DNA of 64,000 bases from Diphasiastrum complanatum (GCA_029204225.1 CM055103.1:55091054-55155053), one strand, 5' to 3'. Numbered from the stretch's first letter, positions 49,083 to 61,123 are shown. A program made the numbers and translations. Notes: generated by a model not told the origin, from the sequence alone.

Positions 49083-50160
49083 TGATGGATAAAAGCATTA
49101 GCAACAGTTGAATGTATGGCTGGGCATACATGTCAACCAGATTTAGATTTAGATTCAAATCCCAACACCTCCTCACCAAAAGGATACACCCTAGACACGC
49201 CAATTACATACGTTGAACATGATGAACCAATTCCTAAACTAGTTGAAGACGAGGGCCAGGTCCATGACAACATGCACTTTCTAACAATGAAGAAGCTGAG
49301 TTGACTGATGAACAAATCCTGCGACACATGGATCCTACACGCTATGACACGCATAAAATACAGCTCAACCTTGTTAGAAATCTCCATTATCTTAATTTTC
49401 CAAGGTGGAATCTCAATTGAAACAACGCTACAATCCAGTGATCTGATGGAGTGACCTACCAAAAGAAGCCATAGCTACAATGGATATTCATAACCACGAG
49501 AAGAATATCCAACCAATTTTCCAGAATGAAAACAAGGATATATCCACTCTCCAAGATAGAAAGGGCAAGAAGAAAATCATAGACTCCTTGAAGTCAATCC
49601 GGATGAAACAAGACTCTGCATCATCTTCACAGATGATTGAAACTATCAAAAATTTGTAGCTCACAAATCGTGCTAAAATCAATATGTTGAAGGAAGAATC
49701 TTGTTGAGCTCCAGTTCAAGAGATGCTTGAAGGCTTCAAAAATTATACTTTAGATGATGTGGTGATCATGCTGTCCAAGGCACAAAGAGAGCTTGACAAG
49801 GATCAGGACGACAAAGAACAAGTATATGAGGGACCTACTCAGACACAACCGATGAATCTAGCAGATCCACGTGAAGAAGACAAAATTGTTCATGTGGGAG
49901 CACAACTGACACCCACTCAGTTCACTGGCGGCCACAGAACTTGTTGACGGAATATTGTGATTGTTTTGCATGGTCATATAGAGATCTGAACGGTATACCC
50001 TCAACCGTAGTCCAACATACCATACCTTTGGTGGAAGGAGCAGTCCCCAAAGTGAGTCGTTATTATCGCTGCAACCCGAACTATACAGAGATGATCAAAC
50101 AAGAGTTGTAGAAGCTACTTGATGCCAATTTCATTTATGAGATAGAGCACATACATTGGG
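49083..50160 (+). pseudogene. Ty3/gypsy protease-RT spacer and RT start (right part of the split element)
   Basis: Continues the gypsy element interrupted at 44012. It has an acidic spacer (VEHDEPIPKLVEDEGQVHDN), a coiled region (MLEGFKNYTLDDVVIMLSKA then QRELDKDQDDKEQ), DPREEDKIVHVGAQLTPTQF and, in another frame, the RT N-terminus. The latter reads YCDCFAWSYRDLNGIPSTVV, then HTIPLVEGAVPKVSRYYRCN and LLDANFIYEIEHIHWV. The RT catalytic motifs are absent because the copia LTR at 50161 follows directly. Confidence 0.85.
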
Positions 50161-50851
50161 TGTGAAAAACTGCCTACATTGGCAAATCTAGCCATGTAGA
50201 ATATTGTATATTTTGTCAATGTTTTTTGTTAGTCACTTGTATGGCCAAAGTGCCACTTGTCAATTCACACCTAATGTAGGTTACCACGAGTCTAGAGGAG
50301 TGGTTGTGTTCATTTGGTAGTGATTACTACTTTGTAGGATCTAGATCTTGATTTATGATGAGATTTGTACCTACCATGCACCTATCAAGCATGACTCTTG
50401 TATCTAGACTAGGGTTTTCATTTTAGGGAAAGAAAGTTGAGTCTACTTCCTTATTACATGCTGGATTTTTACCTAACTTGGCAAAGGAAGTGTCTTTTAC
50501 TATGTATTCCCATTCTCCATAGTGAGAAGATAGAAACTTTTTGGAGCCTCAAGAGGAAATTCGGATTTTCTCCTATTGTATGATGATAGCTATTGATTCT
50601 AATGAAACTTAGCCTTGGCACTCATTAAACTCTATCTATAGCCCGTACTACAGCCTGATTTTCACACGTGGGAACTCGGATTTCAGTTTATGATCAATGC
50701 TTTGATTGTCTCTACTTGTTTTCTATCAAGCTGCTAAACTAGATCTTGTTTTCTGTTGACTAATATATGATAGATTGTTCAACAAGCACACAATCAACCT
50801 TGTGGATCATTCAAAGATCCATTTATGGTCCTTAGTACTGTACTTTCAACA
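50161..50851 (+). repeat. 5' LTR of another copia element
   Basis: 691 bp, starts TGTGAAAAACTGCC and ends CTTTCAACA, followed by TAGTATCATAGCC, a mutated TGGTATCAGAGCC primer site. Related to, but clearly distinct from, the 819-bp LTR family. The 3' LTR is not in the window. Confidence 0.82.
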
Positions 50852-51836
50852 TAGTATCATAGCCAAGTACAAGGCTATTGATCAGTGTCTGAAACTAATC
50901 CATTTTAGCAGATTTTTGGTGCAAAAAGCCAATATTGGAGGGGCGAGCTGGTATCCAAGTTTTGGTGAGGGGATTTAATCCCAAACTTTTTTTGGACAAA
51001 AATCCGTATGGTTCACACGTGTGGGCAACTCTAAACCATCATTTAAACCCCTATATTCATTGGATCATTACAATTTTATCTGGTGTCAGTTTGATGTTAT
51101 TTTTGGTGCAAATCGTAGGATAAGCTACCAAGATCATTAGGCATTAATTAGTTTTGAGTTTTTTTTCATGAGAACTAATAAATATAGGCTAATTTTAGAC
51201 CTTCTTAAAGTGGAAAACAGGTCTTGAAAGTACATCAAAGTGATAGAGAGAGATAGAGTCATTCTATTGTCCAAAAATAGCCAAGATTGGCAAGATTTGC
51301 CTGAGAGTAGTTTTCATTTTATCTTATCTTCATTCCAGCTTTGTGAGGGAGTGAACTGTGATTACAAATCCATTTGTTGGATTAGAAATCAAATTTGAGT
51401 GAAAACACTGCAAGTAGGAAATCTTTGTGAGTTTCAAGTTCAACCACATCTATATTTTGTGTAGAATTTCACTAGTAAGATGGGATCAGAGGGAGCCTAC
51501 CTTCTAGAAGCTAGTGAGAGGTTACATTCTACCAATTATGCTATTTGGAAAGTGAGGATGGAGTCACTCATGGTGCTCCAAGATGTTTATGAGTTTATAA
51601 TTGATGATGAAGATGAACCTCTAGGTGCACAAGAATTAGTGAGATACAAGAAGAGGTCTAGGCTTGCACTTCACTGTATTAAGATGAATGTATCATACTC
51701 GACATATTTCTCTTTTGATTTTATTATGGAAAAGGTGTTACTCTCTAGACATAGGTTCCCTTTTCAAGTGATTGAACAAATGCTTGATCCTTGTGTGGAG
51801 CACAATCCCAAACCATCTTGGTTTTCAGATGGATGA
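50852..51836 (+). pseudogene. Copia leader and truncated gag
   Basis: After a 629-bp leader, ATG 51480 starts MGSEGAYLLEASERLHSTNY, then AIWKVRMESLMVLQDVYEFI and YKKRSRLALHCIKMNVS, matching the gag of the complete element. After about residue 72 similarity stops and the frame runs into HSTYFSFDFIMEKVLLS-type sequence that I cannot place. The rest of the element is missing. Confidence 0.85.
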
Positions 51837-52532
51837 TAGTGAGAGGCCAAGAGTCATATATTCCAATGGGATATCCTAGTCACAATGGAACTAGGTGAAG
51901 TATGCTAGTGGGTTGATTTTTAGCTCATAATGGTATATTCCAACAATGTTGAGTATATATCCCTCTCCTATATTCCAAGGATAAAGGATTTTATGCGATG
52001 CTTTCCACACAAAAATTGAAGAAATGTAAATTGAAAAAACATTTTCTGAGGTATTAACACAACCCATATGTGAATGTAGCTCTTTTACATAGCAAACCAA
52101 TAAAGCATCGACTTCTTCACTCAATACTTATGTAAGCAGTACCTTTTAAAGAGATGACAAAATGGTTCTCTATCTTTTTACTCATACACGATGTTATGAC
52201 ATCACGAGATAAATGTCTAGACAATAAATTTATCAAATAAAAAATAATGATTTTAATTCCACATAGCAAACAAAATTCGTTAGGGAAATTGTATCTCAAG
52301 TCACCACAAAGCACCCTCCTCTCTACCCATTAGAAAATCTGAGACCAAAAATTTTGCTCATAGTTGCACCCTTGAAAAATTAGTGGTTGAGCATGTCAAT
52401 GCGATTTCACATTTTGTTCTATTATTGGTCCTCTTCTCATCAAGAGAACAACAAAGATAAGTAGCCACTTATGAGAAGCTAATCACACCGGTATTGGCAT
52501 TTGTGTAATGCATCCTCATATGAAACTGCGTT
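51837..52532. other. No recognisable gene
   Basis: AT-rich, only short frames. It separates the truncated copia element from the leftward gene. Confidence 0.5.
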
Positions 52533-53281
52533 CTATCCATTTAGCCATAGGATCATACAACAAAAGAGGCCAGAATTCCAGTGACAAAATTTTACAGCAA
52601 ATTCATCGAAAAAAACACATAAATCTACCGTTGTAATATACACATCTTCATTTATATAATATTTTGGCAAATCAAAAAAGCATTTAGAATGTACTCTAGC
52701 AATATCTTCCTCAGTATTGGCATTAGAGCCAATAAAAGCATCCCTCAACATACCAGTATCTACATTCAAATATTCAGTCTCTTTATCAGGAGTATCAATC
52801 AAGAAATGACTGATATCCTTTATGGAATGTTCAATAGTGGAGGATGAAGGGATCTCAGTATTAGGAATCAAAGTATATGACTCTACTGGAATTGTACCAA
52901 AAGGAAAAACACAAATCCGGTCTGATACTCTAAAAAATGACATTTTCGATTACAAACATTACATTCACTGGAATTCTTAAATTGATCAAAAAATTTAGTG
53001 TACATCTTGTCTAGCCACTGTTTATAATGAGAAAAAGTATGTATAAGATCAGTGAAATGCATAAACGACAAATTAGATCTAGAGATTAAAGGGATACTGA
53101 CTATAACCCTGAATCTAATATATTGGTCATAAAAAACATCAGGACTCTGTTGTGCCGTACTGAACACATTTAGAAAAGGCTGGAAGAAGGACTTGAATTA
53201 CTCTATGCGCTCAGTTATACCAAACTCAGAGAGAAAACTAGACAACAAACGCTCACGACTAGGATCAGAGGAGGAAGCCAT
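52533..53281 (-). pseudogene. Unrecognised leftward gene of the divergent pair, damaged
   Basis: ATG at 53281 (minus) starts MASSSDPSRERLLSSFLSEF, followed by GITERIE and a stop. The same frame continues FKSFFQPFLNVFSTAQQSPD, then YDQYIRFRVIVSIPLIS and a Cys group CNVCNRKC. After a frameshift near 52940 it continues RVSDRICVFPFGTIPVESYT, TPDKETEYLNVDTGMLRDAF and VDLCVFFDEFAVKFCHWNSG, ending at 52533. One stop and one frameshift aside, it is about 249 codons. I recognise no domain. Its 5' flank resembles that of the histone-like gene on the other side of the shared spacer, so the two probably derive from one regulated unit or one mobile element. Confidence 0.5.
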
Positions 53282-54133
53282 TGAATAGTATCAGATCTGT
53301 GCAAGAGGGGAGTAACCGAAGATGAAGGGAGAACACTACGCATGCACAGAGGCGATATATACGAACAACGTATCGCTCTGGTGCATGTAAAGAAACAAGA
53401 TACAATAAGAGAACAAACAAGGCGCGCATAGAAGCGATATGTGACGAAATAGATATAAAATACGCGCGTAGAGAACTGATATGAGCGAAGTCCGAGAAAG
53501 TAAAAAAAATAGGATTTTGGAGATTGTGCCCTTTATAGTCATCTCACACGTGCGAGTCAATGGTCAATTGCTTGCGTGTTGTACGATGATTCACTGAAAA
53601 TCGTCCACACTTGTGCAGCCGTACAGGATGCATGTGTCACATTCTGATTCGTTGTCGCTTGACACATGTTGTAGGATGATTTGATAAAAATATTCCATAC
53701 GTGTGAATCCGTACAAGAGGCATGTGTCACATTCTGATTCGTTGCTTCTTGACACATGTCGTAAGATGATTAAAAGAAATATACCAACGTGTGAAGCCAT
53801 GTGTCGCATTATAATTGGATGCATTATGACACGTGTTGATGGCTGATTCGTTACTTTTCAAACATGTGCGGACGGCACGTGCGACTACACATGTGCAAAA
53901 AAATCGTTTACACATGTTCGCGAGCTTGAAGGCCATTCACTTGTTTTCTTTCATTTTTTGTGCCATATCGCTTCTCTGCGCGCGCTCTTTCCTCCGTTAT
54001 CTCCGTCTCCTTCTGCATGCACACAAGAGCGATATTACCGCCGTACATATTGCTTCTGTGTGCAATTAGCTTTCTGTCTCATTGTTTTTGTTTTCCACAC
54101 TCGCACAAGAGTGATATATCCTAGATTGCCCTC
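53282..54133. promoter_or_regulatory. Bidirectional promoter-like region with similar 5' flanks
   Basis: The two 5' flanks are inverted copies. ATATCGCTTCTATGCGCGCC at 53440-53421 (minus) lies about 160 bp before the leftward ATG, and ATATCGCTTCTCTGCGCGC at 53965-53983 lies about 170 bp before the rightward ATG. A second shared block, TGCAC.(A)AGAGCGATA, follows each. Between them are 90-bp tandem repeats. Confidence 0.7.
53581..53837. repeat. 90-bp tandem repeats, 2.9 units, with ACGTGT/ACATGT cores
   Basis: Units at 53581-53670, 53671-53760 and 53761-53837 share GTA.GATGATT, then CCGTACA..A.GCATGTGTCA, CATTCTGATTCGTTG and TTGACACATGT. Many E-box/G-box-like cores (CACGTG variants: ACACGTGT, GCACGTGC, ACATGTG) continue to 53920. 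Suggestive of transcription-factor clusters. Confidence 0.85.
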
Positions 54134-55781
54134 ATGTCTAGGGTCAAACAAAACCGGAAAGATTTCTTCTCTCCTAGGGCTGTATTCACTAGTACCCCTA
54201 CTGTTAATCCTCCACAACAGACCAGGCGTAACAAGAGCAGATGGCTCTCTGAGATTAAGAAATATCAGAGATCCACCTTGCTCTTGATACCCAGAGCCCC
54301 CTTCTACAGAACTGTCCGTCTGATTACCTGAGATAATTTGCAGAGTGCTGTTAGGTTCACACCTTGAGCATTGCAGTGTTTGCAGGAGTCCACGGAGGAC
54401 TATTTGGCTCTCTTTTTTTAGAATTCTTTTTTGTTTTCCATCCATGCCAAGCGAGTGACCATAATGCCCAAATATTTTCAAATCCTATATAGAATGAGGG
54501 AGAGATTTTGTAGACTTCACAAGGGTGAACCCGATGCTCCTTGGGACAAACCCCTTGATAGGACCAACCTACCCACCAAGAGGCCTCGCAAGCAACCTGT
54601 CCCCAAAAGGAGCAAGTCATCCTCTTCTCAGGCTCCCAAAAAGGTCCGACGTATGACCCTCCAAGCTTCCACATCTGGAGATGATGGAACTGCAGGTATT
54701 GTAGCTCTTGATACTTTGGCTAATTCAGCCACAAAATTTTTGGACATTCTTTCAATTGTAGATACTCTCCTGCCTCCTCCCGTTAATGTCAAACCTGTAG
54801 CATATTTAGATTCTATGGTTAAAGTTTGAGAAAGATATTTCAGATGCGATAGATAGTATCGGCATGCCAATCCTCTTCCAAATAGAAGAGATTGGTTTTA
54901 CTCTTAATTTTAGAATTCCAGATTGCTTGCAGATGAAGGATAGAAGGGCCTCTATTAGCGATCCAGTGATTGAGGCTGGTCTCCCCTTACTGCAATATGA
55001 TATAGCAAGGGATTCCATGAAAGAAGTGGCACTTCTCAACAACTTTTTCCTATAAGGCATCAAAGACAACAACGACCCTTTGTCGCACTGTATCCTTCGT
55101 GCTTGCTCACCTGCTGTGAAGTTTTTGTTGATGCCATATCATACCAAGTATGTCTATCTCTTTACTTGTCAACTTCATTACTTGTCTACTTCTTTACTTG
55201 TAATTACTGTATCGTTTATCTAATGAAATTCTTCATGATTTTTTGCAGTGATCACTGGAGCTTAATTGTGATTTGTAAAAATCACAGATAATAATATCGT
55301 ATCTTTTTTGTGTAAAGATGAATTCTGCCAACAACACACATAAGGATATTGACTCGCTACTGCCGGAGATATGTAAATATTTTTCAATAGAGAATCCCAT
55401 GCGAGGGAAATGTGAAATTGTGAGCATTGAGGTAATCATTGAGCATTTCTGGTGTATTTTTGTTTATCATCATTGCTAACTATACAATGCAAAGTTATTT
55501 TTCTAGTGGTACAATCTTCAAGAGGATGTTGATATTTCAAAGGTGAGTTATTAGCCCTTTCTATTTTATTTTTATGTAAACTATTATTTGTTATTAATAT
55601 TCACCTAATACAGTGTTTATTGCAGTTTTCCCTCGGTGATTATACTGCTGGCGAAGTGTACAGATTTCGACAGGAGATCATTTTTAGTCTATTGGCCAGG
55701 TCAACTGCTGGGTCGTCTAAGCCAGACGATGTTCAGATTCTAAATGAGACTGGGCAATTTGTAAATACCCAAGCTGAATAG
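54134..55781 (+). pseudogene. CENH3-like histone H3 fused to a ULP1-like peptidase domain, damaged
   Basis: ATG 54134 opens MSRVKQNRKDFFSPRAVF, a tail unlike canonical H3, then LSEIKKYQRSTLLLIPRAPF, YRTVRLIT, LQCLQESTEDYLALFF and IHAKRVTIMPK: an H3 fold with the LIP.APF.R.VR..T pattern of plant CENH3. Three in-frame stops (54329, 54365, 54419) break it. The same frame continues through a basic linker (KRPRKQPVPKRSKSSSSQ) to 54829; after a one-base shift it reads KDISDAIDSIGMPILFQIEE, a stop at 55053, and LLMPYHT. Introns 55148-55248, 55432-55506 and 55543-55624 (all GT-AG, phases consistent) join NDHWSLIVICKNH, then, after a shift, THKDIDSLLPEICKYFS, WYNLQEDVDISK and VYRFRQEIIFSLLARST to the stop at 55779. 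The peptidase has the His (DHW), but the LDS Asp position reads LFC and the Cys position (Q.N...DC) reads DV. Confidence 0.65.
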
Positions 55782-56280
<499 letters not shown>

Positions 56281-56699
56281 AATGTTGGGTGGGTATCAAA
56301 TTTTTTTATACCAACCGGGTTAGGGTATTGCATCTTTTTATAAAATTTAATACCAGTTGGGCATCTGGCATTCATGAATGACTTAACCTTGTGCCAAACT
56401 GCTTGGATGTGTAGAAAATCTTGCATACTCAGATAAATTTTGAGTACAATCCACCGAAGAGATTTGATAGTGCGGAATTACTGATAATCAGTTTGAGTAT
56501 GAAATTCAGTTCAGAAATTAAAGTGATAGTGTAGTATGATGACGCTTGTTCCTCAGGCGTCAAAGACAGTAGTCGTTTGATCAGATTATGAGGAGTCGGA
56601 GACGTCCGTGATCTGATCTGACTGAGTGAACTAGCTAAGACAAGTAATATGAAAGTGTAATCAATCACAACATGCATACATCTACGTTAGACACAGATG

Positions 56700-57377
56700 A
56701 AATTTAAAAGCTGTTGCTTCTATATTACACAGAATGCTTGTCATAAGAGCATTAGCTCAGCATGGAGCAAGAGCAACGAATGGTTACAGCCAGAATAGCA
56801 GTGTAACTAGGATGCTAAATCTTCCGTTCTGTTGCATCATCAATAAAAAAGATGGAGATGTATTTATACACAACATCCTTGTATTTACAAGAATCGGTTA
56901 ACTATTCTTATAATTACAAGACTAGTTTAGTTTAACTATGTACTTGGTCGTGTACTTTACAGATATTTAATGTACAATGACATTTGTATAGGGTGTATAT
57001 GAGTCAGATGACTTGAGATCGTTGAAGTAGACGAGTTTGTTGCATACTTCACATATTTTGGAAGTAGTTGGAGACATTGCTCGTTGAAGTGGTCACACAC
57101 TTTGCATTTTTCGCTTACTGGAAAAATGCGAACTGTGCAAAAAAACAGTTCATTTTTGCAGACTGTTGCGAAGACAGTTTATTTGGAAATGGATACCCTT
57201 TAGTCCTTCGAATAGTTCGGCAAAATCAGTTATGTGATTCCTGCATATATCAGATGAACAGACATAGAACCTAAAGAGGTTGCATCTGACCGTAAATTAA
57301 TGATAAAAAATGTGTAGAAAAAATCTTGAAATAGAAATAGTATTTCCAAGGAGGAAATTGTGAGCTTAATTTCCAAC
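56700..57377 (-). repeat. Possible copia solo LTR (tentative)
   Basis: On the minus strand it starts TGTTGGAAATTAAGCTCAC at 57377, a usual copia LTR start. It contains GTATAAATACATC (TATA-like) near 56872-56860, followed by TTTATTGATGATGCAACAG. The other end and a target duplication could not be fixed, so class and limits are uncertain. Confidence 0.4.
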
Positions 57378-57748
57378 AAGTTTACAATCAAAACAAAGCA
57401 GACTCCAATAAGTCAGAAACAACCAAGCAACACCTCAGTTCACAAGCGGAAACTCAAAACACATAACCATGCCCAGCAAGCAAGCACGTAGTAGCAAATT
57501 GGAAGGCCAAGATTTCAGAACCCTAAAAGCAGAGAAAGCTTCATGTCTCGGCTATTATAATGTGATCAGCTCCCACTTCCTGATTGTCATTGAAGAAGTA
57601 GATCTGCAGATGCAGATGGCGAAAGCTGGATGAGAGCTTATTAGCAACATAGAAAATTGGCAAAACAAAGATGGATCGTCGTCGTTGCAAACACATTTAA
57701 CCAAGGTCTTCTTCGCAATCTTCTCGACCATGACTTGACCTTGTTCAC

Positions 57749-58188
57749 TTGTGTGAGGGAGTTCATACTCTAGGAGATGTTGTCGTTGCTGATCCCTCTC
57801 ATCAAGATCTCCTTTGTCGTTCTTCCACCATGCGAGGGGTTGCTGCATCTCAAGCAGTTCAGAAAAATGAACGAGATTATAATGATCGTACAACCAGTGA
57901 AGATTTCATTCCCTTTGCCTTGGAAACATATGGTGGTCTTCACACGAAATCTAATGATTTTTTTTCTTTATGTGCGGAGCTTATGGTGAAACGCCAAGGA
58001 CAAAGCATAACCTTACCATCCGTCATTGTTTCTTTCTACCGTCAGCATATTTCTATTGTTTTACAACGTTCACATGCGCTCTTCGACGGGCTCTGTTTGT
58101 AGGAGCTGCTGCTTCAAAGCTTCCTGCATTACCTATTACTGGATCTATTTTAGTTAGTGATTTACATCAGGCAACTGGTTTTGAGTAA
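57749..58188 (+). pseudogene. LINE-like reverse-transcriptase polyprotein C-terminus (tentative)
   Basis: Reads VVVADPSHQDLLCRSSTMRG, VAASQAVQKNERDYNDRTTS, EDFIPFALETYGGLHTKSND and VIVSFYRQHISIVLQRSHA, then after a short break RALFVGAAASKLPALPITG. This matches my memory of the conserved tail (ADPTH.DLV.R, DRT..D.F.PFA.ETYG.LH, FYRQR.S..LQRAQA) after the RT domain in LINE-like proteins of plants and oomycetes. No RT catalytic motif is seen upstream. Family naming is from memory and tentative; that it is a coding remnant is well supported. Confidence 0.55.
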
Positions 58189-59099
58189 TTAGCTTACTAT
58201 TTTAAGTTTTACTAAGCTACTGAGTAGCTTAATTCATTTTTGTCATTCTGCAATATTGTTTTAAATACTTTAGTCTTCTTGTATGGTCATGGGTTTTCCA
58301 ATCATTTTTAATAAATGCAGGGATATTCTTCTGTTTACGATGGGATGTTCATATTTTTCATATTATGATTTCACGGTTTTTGAGAGCTCAGTTAACTTTC
58401 CCATTTTTGCCTAGTTTCCAAAAATCATAAACACGTGGGCATTGCATTATGTAATGAGCTTTTCAAATCATGTCTCGGTTTGTGTGCTTGGGTCAAAAGC
58501 CCCTTTGAAATACAAGAGTGGGCAGTCTACCAATGTAGCCAAAATACGTCATCTTGGTTAGGTGTCTCACTAGCCACATCGACCTTCGAAAATGCCCAGT
58601 GAAATACCTAGGCCCGAAAGTAGGCAAAATAATAAACAGGGCAGTATGTATGATTTATCACCCCATGATACCCTTGCACTATAGTGACAAAAAACCGAGC
58701 CGTCAAAATTGGTAGTTTATGACCATTTGTGACCGAACTTTAGTCGGTGCCCAAATTTATCTACCCTATGTCAGAGAACCATAAAAAGGCACCCATGGTA
58801 TGATTGTTTCCCCTTGGCCAAACCCTTGGAAGATAGGGTGTGGCATAATGATGATGTGGTGGAAAGATACCACTCGGTTTGGTGCAAGATAAGATCCACC
58901 CCCTGCGAAATTCATCTAGGTCACGTCATCCCTCCCCCCTTCCCCAACCGCCCCCGCCCCCGCCCCCGCCCCATCGGAAGATTTGGGCCTTGTTCAATTC
59001 AAAGGAACCCTAGAAACTGGGCCCTTTACTTGGACACATTGGGCACCTGGGAAATTGGGATTTCTTTTTGGGCATTATAAATTGTGACAAACACTAGTG
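58189..59099. other. No recognisable gene; CCCCGCC run
   Basis: No coding motif. A C-rich run of CCCCGC units at 58948-58972. Confidence 0.5.
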
Positions 59100-59650
59100 T
59101 TTTTGTCAAGCGCCTCCTGTACATCACTTTAGGGGCATAGCCTTACCATTTAAAAAGTATATCTTTTAGGGCACGTACTTACAGATTAAGGCCCATACCT
59201 TACTGGAGGTCATGGTCTTACATTTATAGGTCAGCCCTTATCTTTTAAAGACACTATTCGTTAAAGTTAAGAAGTGTGTCCTTAAAGACCGAAAGGCAAG
59301 CCCTACATATTTAAGGCAGTACTTCTAAGAAGTCATACACTCCAACGTCTTAAGGACATACCCAAAAGCTTAAAGACATAGCCTCCAACACTTGTAGGTA
59401 TTAACTTGAACTACTTAAAGACACACCCCTAGAATATAAAGGTAACTTACCTTAAGATTTGTAAGAGCATGTCCTTGAACTTTAAAGGAAGTGACCCGAA
59501 TGAGTAATATGGATGATCATGAAATTTAAAGACCTTGAATTTTTAGAGGTAGGCCTTTGAGAATGGGCCCTTAAAAAGGCTCGTGACAAAGTCTCCCTAC
59601 TTAAGGGCAATTTCCTTAGAATGTAAAGGTAGCACCCTTTAGCCGTTACA
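59100..59650. repeat. Quasi-periodic CTTAAAG / CCTTA region
   Basis: The words CTTAAAGACA, ATTTAAGG, TTTAAAG and CCTTA with CC(C/T)-rich linkers recur about every 20-30 bp (for example 59270, 59283, 59319, 59349, 59371, 59416, 59484, 59528). Spacing and sequence are too loose for a standard tandem repeat. Confidence 0.55.
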
Positions 59651-61123
59651 ACTCAGGTCCCCTAACCACATAAGGCTTGATGCTTAGCTATAAAAGGCCG
59701 TGCTAAAAACCATTTGAATAGAGATAGAAATCTCGTACATAGATGGAAGCCTGAGCTAAGTCTAGCGACTAGAGATCTAAATTTGGAGATATGGATCACG
59801 ACACAAGATGGATGTTGATCCAAGATATTGGAATTCCCTCCTTGTAGTCATACTTCTGAAAACCTTGAAAATTCTCATCGACTGGGGAGCACATGGTGAT
59901 AGAGAATGCTCTCTTGAGATTGGATGTGGCCGTACCTCTGTTACTCATGTAGGGCCTAACCACCATTAGAAGTGATGCCCCTTGACCCATTTAGGACGTT
60001 TGGGTTGGACCAATCCACTACTAGAAAATGACCTAACATCTATATTGTGGACATGTTGAACTTCTTCTTCTTCTTCCTCTACTCCCCCACTATGGATAGG
60101 ATCTATGGGCTCTATTTCAATATGAGGAGTAGGGTTAAGGGTAAGAAGGACAATCCAGGAGTGTCAATTCAATTCTTTAGATCATTGAAGAGAGTGAAAA
60201 CACTATTCCAGAGGTACACCTACTCTAGACAAGGGGAGACCTTGTAATCCTATTTTTCCATATGCTATTAGTCTCGTGGTTTTACCTATGAGGGTGTTAT
60301 CATGGTGTAATCTAGAATTCTCTTGTATGGCATGCTTGTATGGATTTGCCACGCGTGGCAAATTTTTAGAGAATTTTTTAGAGTTGGATTGATTTGAGTA
60401 AGACTTCTTTTGATATTTTGATGAAGGGTTGACTAATAATAGGATGATTATTATATGATCAGGATTTTGAACTAAAAATCAAATGATCATTATGTCAAAT
60501 TATTATCCTCTGACAAAATCGTTATGTTCCGAACATTTGTTGATGAAAAAAAAAGCAATGTTATGTACGTTTGTTTGTTTGCTAAGATGAATAAATAATT
60601 GAACACTGTGAAAAAGTGTATTATTATCTCTCATATTACAATGTGAATATATGATGGCTATGTGAATATATAATTTGCATGATTGTGGATACTTGATTGT
60701 GATGAATTGCATTGTCAACATTGTGGTTTGAGCAAACGAGCAAAGAAAGAATATCGCAACCAGCATGTCTATATCTACAAAAAAAAATTATTTGAAAAGA
60801 AAAGTTATTTTGACTAGAGTAAAGATATGAAGATATTGCTTTAATATATAGATTTTCAGTATAGTAAGGATGTTTCAAAAGAAAATTATTTTTGAAGCAT
60901 ATATAAATGATCACCGTATGTTCACTAATTGTTTTCTTTGGTCAATCAATTTTCGCTAGATCTTTAATGAGATATAGATAGCAGTGAAAGCATTTGATTT
61001 AAAATGAATCAAAAGTGATTGCCAGATAGAACTCATGATGAACTTGAAAAATGCAAGAATGTATTATAAAGATGCAATAATTACTCCACCTATAAACATT
61101 TATTGCAATGACGAGAGCAGTGG
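59651..61123. other. No recognisable gene
   Basis: AT-rich. A short plus frame at 60047-60247 (MDMLNFFFFFLYSPTMDRIY...) is unrecognised. Contains a 20-bp palindrome at 60344-60363. Confidence 0.45.
60344..60363. repeat. Perfect 20-bp palindrome
   Basis: ATTTGCCACGCGTGGCAAAT is its own reverse complement; the centre is ACGCGT. Confidence 0.95.
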
